Shown piece by piece: positions 47,945 to 59,615 of a stretch of 64,000 bases of DNA (its first letter is position 1; each line of letters opens with the position of its first letter). Under the pieces are notes generated by a model. It saw only the letters and a program-made list of their open reading frames with translations, did no database searches and was not told where the DNA came from. The position numbers and the translations under genes were made by a program. Source of the DNA: Leucaena leucocephala (lineage: Eukaryota; Streptophyta; Magnoliopsida; Fabales; Fabaceae); contig CM073552.1 of the NCBI GenBank assembly GCA_037074615.1, positions 22,296,019 to 22,360,018 on the forward strand, read 5' to 3'.

Positions 47945-48590
47945 ATTTGGTTGGGGGTTTTAAAGAGAAGGGTAAAATAAAAAAAATATAAGTGTGTTTA
48001 ATTAGGAAAAATAGAGGGGAGGGGAGGGGAGGTGAAATTTTTGGTAGCTCACCTCCCCTCCTCCACCTCCCCTCCAAAAGTAGAGGTTTTTGGAGGGGAG
48101 AGAAATTTTTTATACAAATTTGACAAAATTATCCTTTATAATATTTTAATATTCCAATTATACCCTCCTCCTCTCCTCACACATCAAGCATCAATTTTCT
48201 CTCTTTTTCTTTTTTTGATATTTTTACATTGATTGCTCAAGTATTTTATTAATTTATATATTATATTAATATATATAATAATTATTAATTAATAAGAGAC
48301 AACATTAAAATTTTATCATATTTTTTATTTTTTAATTTTATTATTATATATAAATGAGATAAAAAAATTGAGATTTATAAATTAAAAAATAATAATTTTA
48401 ATATAAATATTATAAATAAATTTAAATAAATAGATAAGGGCATATTTATCAATTTTTAATTAACTCCCCTACCTCACCTCTCCTCCCCTACCTTCATCCC
48501 TATAACTTTCCTTACCCTTACCTACCCTCCCTTATATTAACTCAACCTACCCTCCCTTAAGTTGCACCAAACAATACCTCAGACAACAAC
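47945..48590 (+). mobile_element. MITE-like element, family 2, copy 1
   Basis: A ~0.65 kb non-coding unit with a G-rich left part (ggggaggggaggggaggtg), a C-rich right part (cctcacctctcctcccctac) and an AT-rich core. The core contains ataaatgagataaaaaaatt and aaaaaataataattttaata, found in reverse at 51620-51700. The ends (tttatttggttggggg and caccaaacaatacctc) are partly complementary. Boundaries approximate. Confidence 0.5.
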
Positions 48591-48837
48591 AAATAAATGA
48601 CGAGATTATTATAAAAAAAATTATGAGTTACGGAAAAAGAAGAACTGAAGGGAAATATATATAAAACTATACACAATGTCGTGACTGGAAAATCGGGAGA
48701 TTTTACTCAGCATAATAAATAATAGTGTTCAACATGTACAGCGTATATAATGAATTTTTCCATCCTCGAAAGAACAAGAAGATCTAACAGAAAATAGAAA
48801 AAAAAATTAACGATGAGGAAGAAGGAGAGGGGCTAAC

Positions 48838-49020
48838 CTTAACGATGAGGCGCCGGACTTTGCTGATGAAGGTACGAGAAGGATCGACTTTGGTGAAATC
48901 GGTGTCATCGGAAGGGTATTTTGGCTGAGTTGACCCGTTCGGGAGAGGCAACTCGAGCGAGTTGATGAAAAACTCAGTAAGGCCGTTCATATTCACAGCC
49001 ACAGGCACAGCTTCTGTCAT
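48838..49020 (-). CDS. P5CS: alternative (or orphan duplicated) first coding exon of P5CS
   Basis: Minus-strand frame of 61 codons starting at 49020 (MTEAVPVAVNMNGLTEFF) and ending ...VDPSRTFISKVRRLIVK at a GT donor (AAG|GTTAGC, 48838). The last ~18 codons are clearly homologous to the end of the other P5CS exon 1 (DPNRAFVKNIKRVVVK), and the donor falls at the same codon and phase. Splicing to exon 2 at 44667 would therefore be in frame and give a 758-residue isoform with a 41-residue longer N-terminus. A TATA box lies ~85 bases upstream. Alternatives: a surviving first exon from a lost tandem copy. The extension is rich in E, P, L and N and does not look like a classic transit peptide. Confidence 0.65.
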
Positions 49021-49101
49021 TCTTTTCCGTGAAGAAGTGTGAAAGAGAGAGATGAAGAAGGAAGGGATGAGCGTGACTTCAAGTTCCCAACTCCAAGGCG
49101 C

Positions 49102-49108
49102 TTTTATA
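49102..49108 (-). promoter_or_regulatory. TATA box for the upstream P5CS first exon
   Basis: On the minus strand the sequence reads ggcTATAAAAgcgcc, a good plant TATA context, about 82 bases before the ATG at 49020. The spacing leaves room for a ~50-base leader, which contains a purine-rich gagagagatgaagaag-like stretch. Confidence 0.6.
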
Positions 49109-49109
49109 G

Positions 49110-50485
49110 CCTTGTGTAGAAATGTCCCACTTAATCCATTTTTTTAATTCCCAAAATTATTTATTCCTAATTTCCCATCTCTGCAAATTAATTACATTTT
49201 AAAACGAATTAATCGCTACAAAAATGAAAAATTACATCATCATCATCATCCTGTTTGACTGAACCAGGGAACAATGGCCTCTCTTTGCTTCTTCTTCCTC
49301 CACTTCTTTTCCTATTTTTTTAAATAAAAACAGATATTGATTTTATAGGGCCAAAGGGCCACTAACCCTAGAACAGATCTTAGCGGCGCATAATCCAAAC
49401 TTAATTTTATAGGGCTGAAGGGCCAACTTCCTTTCCCTATTTTTTAGCTGTCCGTTTACTATTAGGGCGAGTAGATACCAAATTAATAATAATGATGATT
49501 AGATTAATTTGAATATTCAAATAATGTGAGGTTGAGTTTATTTTCTCCTAATCTGCATATGATCAACAATTAATCTGGTCCTTCTAAAATATTTATTATT
49601 CAAACTGTATGAAATTAGATTGATAAGATATGTTGAATTAATTTATTTGAAACTCTCCTAACGATAGTTTAAACTGAAAACTCTATTTTACCGGTAATTG
49701 AATTGATTTTTATATTTGTTTGTATCGTGAAAATGTAATTGCTTATCTGTGGATAAACATTAGTAATTGATAAAATAAATAAACAATTATATTTTAAAAT
49801 ATTTAGTGAGATATTGAAACTAAATATTATTTATTAAACATAATGTTGTAAATATTTTTTTAATAATCTTAGTCATTTTTAATGAAAATATGATGTGTAA
49901 ATTTTCTTAAAACAATTTAATACTGGCCTGGATAAAAATCATATAATCAACTATGAAATTGATGTTCTTCTTATATTATTCTTTTCTTGATATGCTTCTT
50001 ATGTTGTGTTTAATTTATAATTTATAATTTGTAACAAGTGGCCTGAATTTTTTTTTCTGTCGTTCCATTTTTTCAAATTACATGAACGTGAGGTGAACGT
50101 GACAAACACTGTCACGGTCCTGATCTTGGATATGTAGACTTGAAAGGTCTTTTTGTGTCATTATTCGAAATTATTGTCCCAGAAAATATAATATGATAAT
50201 TGTTCAGTCTTTGATGTAAGATTAAATTAGACAATTAATTTTTAATTTTAAATATAAAATATTTTTTATATATTTAGTAATTTTTTAAATTATTTTTATT
50301 GATATTTTTTAATAATAATTAAATAAGAGAAAAAGAAAATAAGTTACATAAAAATAATTATGAATATTTTAAAAATAATATATTATATTAATTAATTTAA
50401 TTAATTTTTTAATATAATTAAATTAATTAAATGAGTTGGATATGCATATTAAGGAAGGGACGGGACGGCTATAAACATATTATGA
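49110..50485. other. upstream spacer, no gene
   Basis: AT-rich. Contains a short duplicated phrase (attttatagggc and ggccaa motifs near 49342-49360 and 49412-49426). No coding evidence. Confidence 0.45.
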
Positions 50486-50925
50486 GCTTGTTTGATAAGC
50501 TTTAAAATTATGGTTTTAAAAGTTTTTTTAGATAAAATTTTGGTTTGGAAAAATTTTAAAATAAACAGTGATATTTGTCCATAAATACTTTTGGGTAAAA
50601 CTATAGTTTTGAATAAATTACTGAAATTAGGTTTTAGAATAGTAAAAGAGCTTATGGATTATCTAATTACTATATTACTATTACTTTTTCTTATACTCTA
50701 TCTCCTCTTTCATCTCTCTTCTCTATTATCTCTCTTTTCTCTACCCTCTCTCTTCTCTCTTTTATTTACCTTTTTTTCTCTCTCTTATTTTTAATCAAAT
50801 TACACAATTTTTAATAATTTATTAATATAAAAAATTATTCTAAAAATAACTACTCAAATATTTATTTATTTAATTTTTTTTTATAAACCTTTTTTTAAAA
50901 GATTTTTTTTAAACACACGTTATAT
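50486..50925 (+). mobile_element. CT-rich MITE-like repeat, copy B
   Basis: Same order of hallmarks as copy A: gcttgtttgataagc end, aaaattttaaaataaacag, ataaatacttttgggtaaaac, agtaaaagagcttatggatt, a tctctcttctctc run, and actcaaatatttatttattt. Shorter CT run. The open frame at 50591-50794 is the translated CT run. Confidence 0.6.
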
Positions 50926-51417
50926 CGTTTCTGAGTTTCGATGATTGAAAGTGGAGGTACGATTTGCCACGTCTCCTACCTCAATCAAGGTCAAAAGAGA
51001 TCTAAAAAATCTCCATCTGAACATGAAGCTCATTAATTAATTCATATCTATTAAAAAAATTAAGTAAAGTGATTATTTATAAAAAAATATTTACTAATTT
51101 TCTAAAATAGTTCTTTTTAAATTATTTAAATCAGAATATTATTAATATAACTTATTCATAGTTAAAAAAATTAATAATAAAAATATTTTAAAAATAATAA
51201 ATATGAGAAAAATAGAATTAAAATTTTACTATACTGGAGAAAGTAATAAAAAGGAGGGGTAAAAACCGTAATATCTTTCATCGCATCAGTGTCGTCCACT
51301 CACGTGACACTAATATCTGACTCGTGTATTCTGGTGGGTCCCAATAAGTCCATCTCAACCACCGAACCACAAATTCATAGGAAGCTTCCTAAACTTGCGC
51401 GACGTCATCGCATATGA

Positions 51418-52040
51418 GGCTTTGTTTGGTTCAAAGGAAGGAAGGATGGGTTAATTTAAAGAAGGGTAAAGAATTATAAGAAAGATTATAAATATAAAAT
51501 AAAGGAAAAAAGATAATATTTTTTATTTAATTTAAGAAAAAAAAGAAAGAAAGAGGAGTTAATTAAAAATTTATAAATATATATTTATCTTTTTATTTAA
51601 ATTTATTTACTCTTTTTTTTAAATATTCATATCAAAATTATTATTTTTTAATATATAAATCTTAAATTTTGTTATCTCATTTATATATATGATAAACTTA
51701 AAAAGAATTAAAAATCTGATAAAATTTAAATATTGCCTATCATTAATTTTATAATTATTATATATATTAATATAATATATAAATTATTTACTATTTTTAT
51801 TTAGCTTATGCAGTCAAAGCAAAAATCATACTTGAGGAGAATAAAAATAAAAAAGTTTCAACTAGGGAGGATATAATTAAAATATTAAAAAAAATATAAT
51901 AGATAATTTTGTTAAAATTAAATAAAAAATTTTTCTATCATCTAAACATTTTTATTTTGAGAGAAGGAGGAGGACAAATTTTACCTCTTCTATTTTTTAT
52001 TTTTTTTAACTAAATATATTTATATTTTCCTTTCTCTTTT
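51418..52040 (-). mobile_element. MITE-like element, family 2, copy 2 (reverse)
   Basis: The core at 51620-51700 is the reverse complement of 48350-48412 in copy 1 (atctcatttatatatatgat; attattattttttaatatat). The left end has aggctttgtttggttcaaag. Boundaries approximate. Confidence 0.45.
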
Positions 52041-52129
52041 TTTTTTTCCAAAAATTTCTAATCAGCAGCACATGGAATCTACGGTGCAGCAGATGTTTCC
52101 CCCTTGAGCCAGTGTGGGAAAATAAATGC

Positions 52130-52700
52130 CTGTTTGAAAACGGGCAAAATTATAATTTAAAAAAAAATTGGGAAAATTTTGATTTAGAAAAATTTTAAAA
52201 TAAATAGTCATATTTATCTATAAATATTTTTAGATAAAATTATAGTTTTAAATAAGTTACTAAAATTAGTTTTTATAATAGTACAAAATTTATGAACTAT
52301 CTAATTACTATATTATTTCTATTTTTTCTTATACTATCTCTACTCTCTCATTTATCCTTTCTATCATCTCTTTTACCTCCTCTCTCATTTCTCTTCTTTA
52401 CCATCTCTTTTATCTCCTCTCTCATCTCTCTTCTCTACCATCTCCTCTCTCTTATTTCTTCTCCCATTTCTCATCTCTCCTTTTTTTTCTCTACCATATT
52501 TTCTCTCTCCTACTTTTAATCAAGTTATATTTTTTTTAATAATTTATTGATATAAAAAGTCTAAAAATAATTACTAAATATTTATTTATTTAAAATTATT
52601 TTTTTATAAATTATTATTTAAAAGTTCTCTTTTTATAATCTGTTTAAAAAATTATTCTTTTTATAAATTTATTTTAAAATTTTATTCAAACACGCTCAAA
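52130..52700 (+). mobile_element. CT-rich MITE-like repeat, copy C
   Basis: Hallmarks of copy A recur, from the cctgtttgaaaacgggc end and aaaattttaaaataaatagt through a long ctctcatctctcttctctac run (two internal duplications at 52370-52460) to the right end attcaaacacgctc. No gene; the frame 52292-52519 is the CT run. Confidence 0.6.
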
Positions 52701-53103
52701 ATGTTAAACGAGAGATGGAGAAGGGCTGCACGGAAGAGGCTAAAACGAGACGCGTGACGTGACGTGTACGGCGCTGATTGGGACGTTTGCGGGCGTGTGG
52801 AGCCCAGATCAAAGACACATGTCCAGAAAGGTGTCGTTTTTAGTGTTACTTGGTCGTTTTTCATTGACAATGAGTGGATTGCGAAAGACACGAATTGGGC
52901 TCTGATTCGGCAATAACAGTTATGATCATCGTAGCTTATGGGGAATCAGAAGCAAAGCTATACACGACTCTTGTGCATATTGGAGACATCCAGATGCATA
53001 TAATATATTAATAATTTAATATTTTAATATAGTGATGTTAGAAAGTAATATAGCCCGACAAGTTAAAAAAAATAAAAAGCCAGAACAATTATAACATTTC
53101 TTA
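52701..53103. other. short spacer
   Basis: Between repeat copies C and D. Contains a relatively GC-rich patch at 52735-52805 (acgtgacgtgtacggcgctg). The minus-strand frame at 52682-52891 has no family features. Nothing else seen. Confidence 0.4.
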
Positions 53104-53648
53104 GGGCATATTTAGATAGGATTATAAAAAAAGATTTATAAAAAAAAAGCTTATAGACAGCTTATAGAAAAGGGCTTTTAAAAAAAAGTTTATGGGGAAA
53201 AAATAATTTTGAATAAATAAGTGTTTGGATAGTTATTTTTATTATGAATTCTTGTATTGGAAAATTACCAAAAAATGTATGATTTGATTTAAAGTAAGAG
53301 AGAGGAGAGAGATAGAGAAGAGAGAGGAGAAAGGGTAAAGAGGAGAAAAGAGAGAGGGTGTAAGAAAAATTAGGAGAGATGAGAGAAGGTGTAAGAAAAA
53401 GTAGGAGAGAGGAGAGATGGTGTAAGAAAAAACAGGGGTAAGATAGTAATTAGATAATCTATAAGCTATTTTACTGTTGAAAAAGTTATTTTTAATAGCT
53501 TATTCAAAACCATAGTTTTAAATCATGGTTTTGTCCAAAAGCACTTATGGGCAAATATAGCTGTTTATTTTAAAAAAAATTCCAAACTAAGGTTTTACCC
53601 AAAAGGGCTTCTGAAACCATGGTTTCAGAAGCATCCAAACACACCCTT
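53104..53648 (-). mobile_element. CT-rich MITE-like repeat, copy D (reverse)
   Basis: Reads as copy A in reverse: agggcatatttagataggat, gtgtttggatagttattttt, agagaggagagagatagaga runs, ataagctattttactgttga, aaaagcacttatgggcaaat, and the end atccaaacacaccctt. Second-best preserved copy. Confidence 0.65.
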
Positions 53649-53659
53649 AATGTGTTTCA

Positions 53660-54212
53660 AAACTTTAAAATTGTCTGATTTAAATTTTAGTTTAATTTTT
53701 TTTAAAATAAATAGTTATATTTATCTAAAAAAAATAGATCAAACTATAGTTTAAAATTAAAATTTTGAATAAGCTATTAAGATTAGTTTTTAAAATAATA
53801 AAAAATCTATAAACTACCCAATTATTATTTTATTATGAACTATTTAATTATTATTTTATTTTTATTTTTTTTACACATTCTTTTTTTCTTTTCTCTTTTC
53901 CACCTTCTCATCTTTCTTTTCCACTATCTCTCTCCTTCCTTTTCTACCCTCTCTCCTCTCTTCTCCATTCTATCTCCTCTATTTTCTCCACCCTCTCTCA
54001 TCTCTTATATTTTTAATAAAATCATATCCTTTCTAATAATTTACTAATTATAAAAAAAAAATTTACTAATAATTATTTAAACACTTATTTTTTTAGAACT
54101 ATTTTATTTTTATAAGTTCTTCCCATAAGCTATTTTTTAAAAGTTATCTAAAATTTTTTTTTTTCTATAAACTTTCTTTTAAAAGTCTATCCAAATAAAC
54201 TCTGAATGAGTG
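53660..54212 (+). mobile_element. CT-rich MITE-like repeat, copy E
   Basis: Directly beside copy D in the opposite orientation, with a strongly decayed left part, a cctctctcctctcttctccat run and the right end tctatccaaataaactctg. D and E together make an inverted pair. Confidence 0.55.
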
Positions 54213-54540
54213 CCTTTTTCAAAATAACAACGCCATGTCGTATGAGTCCAAACAAGTAAATTAAAACGCTAATTAAGTGATCAAGGTGGAAAAAGTCTCG
54301 ACTGCGGCTATAACGTCACGTATCATGTGCGATTTAGAAAGGCAATCAGTGTAATTAGAGTTATTATGTGAAACCAAGTGTGAATTTTCCACCGGACGAG
54401 CATGATTCTCATATATATATCCTAATGCCCTCGTGAGAGCACAAGTCATAGCATTTTAGGAGAAGAGTCCCTTTCAATCATTGTAACAGTACTGTTTGTT
54501 TGATGTGCATCTTTTAACAAAACAATAATAGGGAAATTTA

Positions 54541-54721
54541 CTAAAGGCTAGTCCGAGTAGCAAGAGACTCAGTATCGTTTAAGTAAGATCTCGAGTTTGA
54601 GCCTTAGTATATATAAAAAATTCTCATTAGGAGACTCACCCATCATAACTAGAAGCGCGAAGCGGATCAAATCCAGACGTAGTCGGAGTAAAATTCCGTT
54701 GAACTAAGTGGGCAAAAAAAA
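54541..54721 (+). mobile_element. tRNA-derived SINE, family 1, diverged copy
   Basis: Box A-like ggctagtccgagtagcaaga, box B-like ctcgagtttgagcctta, the body gagactcacccatcataact, gacgtagtcggagtaaaatt and a tail gtgggcaaaaaaaaaa. Flanked by near-identical aataatagggaaattt (54524-54539) and aataatagagaaattt (54722-54737), a ~16-bp target duplication with one mismatch. Confidence 0.8.
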
Positions 54722-54737
54722 AATAATAGAGAAATTT

Positions 54738-57069
54738 TTGTAATATAAAATTAAGTATTAAGGTATAAATCTATAAATGAAATATTCCTATATCTTTAGG
54801 TGTAATTATACATGAGAATTATTAATAGGAGTTAAGTCTAACAGAAAAAATTAGTTAATTTCTCATAAGATATAACGTAGTAAATTAATGTTTAAATTTT
54901 AGTCTATTTGATAAAACGCTCGTATTTAATATCTAATAATATCTCATAATAGAATTATCTTGAGTAAGAGAATATATATATATCTATAAAAAATATGTGT
55001 AATTTCAAAATGATATAAAAATAACACAGCCCGTTAAGTTAATCAACATGGACCATTTAGCAAATATGTTGTTTAAAAAGGGTACAAAAATATATACATT
55101 AATGCTCCAAAATCACGCAAAAGACTGCCACCATTGTTAAATTGATCAACGTTTATCATTTTGCAGAGTTTCCACACACGTTGTCGAGCATAACTTCTTA
55201 CCGCTAAGTTACATGCGAGTGGCCTCTACCACTTGGTTGAAAATAAGTTCTGTGATAAAAAAAATGCTTATATGGTAGAAGCCAAGCCAACCAACCATTT
55301 TCCTTTATATTTGCTTGCTAAGCCTCAAAATGGACTTCCACCAAAATTATTAATTTTAAAATTTATATGATTATTCATGTTGAAAAATCTTATATTGTTA
55401 AGGGGGCATTTGTTGAAGTGTCTTTCCTAAAGTATGTGTTATTTTTATAAATAATTAATTTTATTAATTTTTATAAATAAATAAGCTATCTTTATTCTCA
55501 TTTTAAGGAGTCTAATAGAGAAGTCAAGGATAATTATTAAAGTATAGAGGAGGGAAAGAGACTGGTCTCCATCCCACGGAACCCTGTCGAGTGCTTTGCA
55601 CATGCTCAAAGGAATCATTTCATGTTCTTAGGTTATTTATTTATTGCCTTGGAAGGACCTACTTTATTGACATTGTATGTCAAATCTTATAAAAATTGAA
55701 GAATGATTAATTACTACTAGGACCCTGTACAGGGTACTAAGTGGGATAGATTTTTAATAAATAAAGGATTCCTTCTTCATCGACTTTATCAATGAGGCCA
55801 AATTGTTTATAATTTTTTGTAAGTTGAAAATATGTGTTGCATATGTTATGCCCCCATGATACATTAAAATATATTAATTGGTTGCAAACATATTTATAAG
55901 TAAAAATAATTCCCCCATTACATTTATTTAGTTGGCAACTTTACTCGTAAAAATGCATTCAACATTGATAAATAAGACCCCTTCCTCCTAATTTTAAATA
56001 TAATAGTTAATAAAGGAGTTTATTTTAATTATAAATATAAGATATTTATTTTATTTTATTTTTTTAATTTTTAATTTTATTTTTTATATATTAAGGTGTA
56101 AATTTATTATAAAAATTTTTACTCACTAGTGTTTGATATTCAAAAATTTTTTTATACAATGTTGCTCTAACTATTATCTAATTTTAATTTTACTATTAGT
56201 TTGACCAAATATATTAGTTGCCTAGGTCATGTGTCATCAATTTCATTTTTTTAAGTTATATTTATAAATAAAAAAATATTAAAAAAAATTATTCCCCTAA
56301 ACTCTATTGTTAATATAGTATCACTATCAAGAGTATATTTTTTAGGCATAAAGAATAGTAAAAAAATATAGAAAAATATATATGTAAAATGACTCACAAA
56401 ATTTTTTGAAATACGTGAATAATTGGTTGACTTTAATATAATCACAAATATATATTATCTTATAAATATAAAAAGATATCATATGTAACTATCATATTTT
56501 ATTTGTTAAGAGATTGTCAGAGTATACTATATTAAGAGTAATATTATGATAAAATAGAATTGGGAGGGATTAATTTTTTTTTAAATATAAAAATGACTTA
56601 AAAAATAAAATAAATAATATGAATGTTAACTAATTTAATATATTTAATTAAATTAATTAATTATTTTAATTTTTATAAACTAATTATCTTGTTCTTTGCT
56701 CTAGGATAAAATAGAGTTTTTTTTATATAATTTTTTTTAAAAAAAATAAATTTATTTATAATTTAAATATAAGAGAATATTCTTTCCTTTTTTAAATGAT
56801 ACTAATATGACAAGGTGGGTGCGTACTGTCGTCATCATGTCTGGTATTCTCGTGGATCATAAGAAACGGACGCAACAAAACAAAACATCTAAGGACAATA
56901 ATGCATATATTTCAATGAAGTCATCATTGACCCAAAAAAAAAAAATAGAGAGATGGCACCATAATGAATTATCTGGGGCTCCTAGGGAGTCGTACGGTTT
57001 TATTTACAAGAAAAAAAAAGGTTTGCCCTTAAAAAAATAATTGGTTTTATTTTCCGTTGACAAATACCA
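54738..57069. other. gene-free AT-rich spacer
   Basis: No coding evidence on either strand. Segments near 54870-54960 (taaattaatgtttaaatttt, then ctaataatatctcataatag) recur loosely near 60660-60760 and 61680-61760, suggesting another old dispersed repeat. The open frames at 56251-56445 and 56807-57040 are unsupported. Confidence 0.45.
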
Positions 57070-57490
57070 AGTGTGTGTTTGGGAGTAAGTTTTAAAAAAA
57101 AAAAAAATTTAGCAACATTTTAGTTTAAATTTTTTTTAAATAAATAGTTATATTTATTCATAAGTGATTTTGGACAAAACTTTAATTTTGAATAATCTAC
57201 TGAAAATAGCTTTTGGAATAGTAAAAGAGCTTATGAACTATCCAATTACTAACTTACATCTATTTTTTCTTACATTCTCTCTCCTCTCTCTTCTCTACAC
57301 TCTCTCCTTTCTCTTCTCTACCCTCTCTCCTCTCTCATACTTTTAATTAAATCATACCCTTTTTAGTAATTTACTAATATAAAAAAGTAATTCTGCTACT
57401 AATTATCTAAATATCTCTAATTTTTAAAATATATTCTTCCTAAATCTATTCTCCAAAATCTATTCTTCCTAAAGCTAATCCAAATAATTA
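57070..57490 (+). mobile_element. CT-rich MITE-like repeat, copy F
   Basis: Copy A hallmarks: gtgtgtttgggagtaag end, ataagtgattttggacaaaa, agtaaaagagcttatgaact, atccaattactaacttacat, a ctctctcctctctc run, and aatcatacccttttt. The right part is eroded. Confidence 0.6.
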
Positions 57491-57744
57491 AATAAACATT
57501 TTGACCACGACAATAATTTTTTTAGCTGGTTTGGTCAGTAACTCAGAAAGTCATTTTTTTGTTTGGGGTTTTATGGTATTTTAGAAACAAACTTAGGGGC
57601 TTGTTCGATTAATAAAACTCCATGGGAAGTACTTAGTTCTAGAAATTAAAGTTTATGTTTCGGCGTGTTTAATGTCTTTTTATTCCTAAGAAATGCAGTG
57701 ATTTCACGAAACATGTTGAATAGTGTATGCCTCTTAAGAGACTA

Positions 57745-58438
57745 AGAACCTTTCTATACATAGACTTTTAAAAAATAATTTATAAAAAAAATTAGATAAT
57801 TTTTTAAAAAATATTCTAAAAAATAATTTTTTAAAAAATAATTTTAAATAAATAAATATTTAAATAGTTATTATTAAAATAATTTTTATGATTAATAAAT
57901 TATTAAAAATAGTATGAGATAGAAAAAAATATCGCACCTCCCATCATCATTTTTAGACTTATGTTCATCTTCTTCCCTCTTTTTCTTCTAGCGACAGTTG
58001 GTGACAGTGATTCCAAAAATAAAGCCATAGACAACCAAAGCTTTCATGATGGCAACAGAAGCCACAGACGACAACTACTTATACAATACCCATGACGGCG
58101 GTGATGGAAGTCCTCTCTTGAAGTGAAGAACTAGAAATAGACAGACGGCGAGAAAGAAGGAGGATAGTGAAGGTGAACCAGTGGCAACAACGAATAGAAG
58201 AGAAGGGAGAGAGTAGAAAAAATATAGATAAAATAATAATTAGGCAGTCTATAAACTATTTTACTATTCTAGAAGTTATTCCCAATAGTTTATTCAAAAT
58301 CATAATTTTAAATTATAGTTTAGTCCATAAGTTATTTTAGACAAATATAACTGTTTGTTTTGGAATATCTCCAAACTAAAATTTGGATTAGAAACTCTTT
58401 TAAAACTAAGGTTTTGTGTAAATCTAAACAGGAACTAA
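57745..58438 (-). mobile_element. CT-rich MITE-like repeat, copy G (reverse) with unique insert
   Basis: The outer parts match copy A in reverse (57750-57930 and 58200-58438: gaagggagagagtagaaaaa, aggcagtctataaactattt, gttcaaaatcat-type, atctaaacaggaact). The middle (about 57935-58200) is a GC-richer unique stretch with cgacagttggtgacagtgat and catgacggcggtgatgg, not seen in other copies. It may be captured host sequence. Confidence 0.5.
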
Positions 58439-58479
58439 AGTAGAATAGCTTGGTTCAACTAATAATACTTCTCATAACC

Positions 58480-58690
58480 TATAATTTGTTGATAGCAGTA
58501 AAAATAACTCAAACCATCTAACAAAGTTGAGGTTTATCTAAATTTAAATTATACTGTCGATATAAAGACTTTATTTGAGCGTGATTTGTAAATATCTTTA
58601 TAAATATTTTTTAAATTTAAAGATATATTTTGACCTTAGTGAATACTTGAGATTTAACTCATTTAAATTTTTTATTATAAAAAAATTAAG
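58480..58690 (+). mobile_element. SINE-like repeat, family 2, decayed copy
   Basis: Shares tactgtcgatataaagactt, gtaaatatctttataaatat and a ...ttaaatttaaagatatatttt...cttagtg 3' part with the repeats at 13130-13400 and 63590-63800. Ends unclear. Confidence 0.35.
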
Positions 58691-58853
58691 CAGCTTTTGA
58701 TTAGATAATAGACTCATCTATGTTGTGAGGCTAAAACCTGAAACGGTTGAGCCATGTGAAGCCATCTAATAGCCAGGTGCGCGACGCGGGTCAGATTCGG
58801 ATGTAGTCGGGGTAAAGCTTCGGTGAATCGGGTGGGCAAAAAAAAAAATAGGC
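58691..58853 (+). mobile_element. SINE with family-1 tail but a different head
   Basis: The 3' part from 58771 (agccaggtgcgcgacgcggg, atgtagtcggggtaaagctt, gggtgggcaaaaaaaaaa) is the family-1 SINE tail. The upstream part (ctgaaacggttgagccatgt) lacks the family-1 tRNA-like head. It could be a chimeric or separate SINE family sharing a tail. Confidence 0.55.
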
Positions 58854-59615
58854 CTAAGTGCAGGTCTTTTTAATTTAAACATAGCCTTTATTTATTAATT
58901 ATTTCTATATGCTTTAACCAGAGAAATGCAACTTTATAAAATAAATGGTGGAGAAGCAAAGTTACGCAATAATTGAAGGAGGAAGCACCTGTCCTCCCAA
59001 AGCCTTGTCCTGTTTATAGATGCAACGAAAGTAGAGAGCCAACAAATATATGAATTAACTAAAAGCTAAATATCAACTAAAAAAAAAAGAAAAGAAAAAA
59101 GAACAGAGCAAATCTGGTCAACATGTATTTTTACAGCAGCCATGGGAACTAGTCAACGAGCATTTTTAAAGAGCAAATTAAAAGTAACTCTAAAATATTT
59201 TGCTCTCTATATATAAATTAAAGACTAAAGATGAAATATATGTCCACATATAAAGAAATAAATCTATGAAAATTACAAAAAAGAAAAAGAGAAAAAAAAC
59301 AAAGGTTGGGAGTAAAATTGTTCATAAAATTTTTTTTAAAGAGAGAATTGACGTTAAATTTAAAATATTTTACTTGAAATATATAGTTAAGTAAACTAAA
59401 AAAATAAATATGAAACGTAGGTCCATATATAAATATTTTTAGCAAATTAGCAAATATATAATGTATACTCTCAACAATATTTCCTCCACCTTTTCCGGGT
59501 CTCATTTAAGATAGGCGAGGAAGAGGTAAAATATGTACTTTGCAATATATTTATAAAATATCTCGTGCTGAATTACATCTGGCCAGCTCGATTTGTGAGA
59601 GGTGGAAAATCACGT
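58854..59615. other. 3' flank of the DC1 gene; spacer
   Basis: AT-rich, with a poly(A)-like run near 59080-59100. No gene; the minus-strand frame 59218-59505 is low-complexity. Confidence 0.45.

Noticed and set aside
50591..50794. Frames of repeated Leu/Ser (also 52292-52519, 53835-54047, 57164-57346)
   Set aside because: Translations of the CT run in the MITE-like family; same artefact in each copy.
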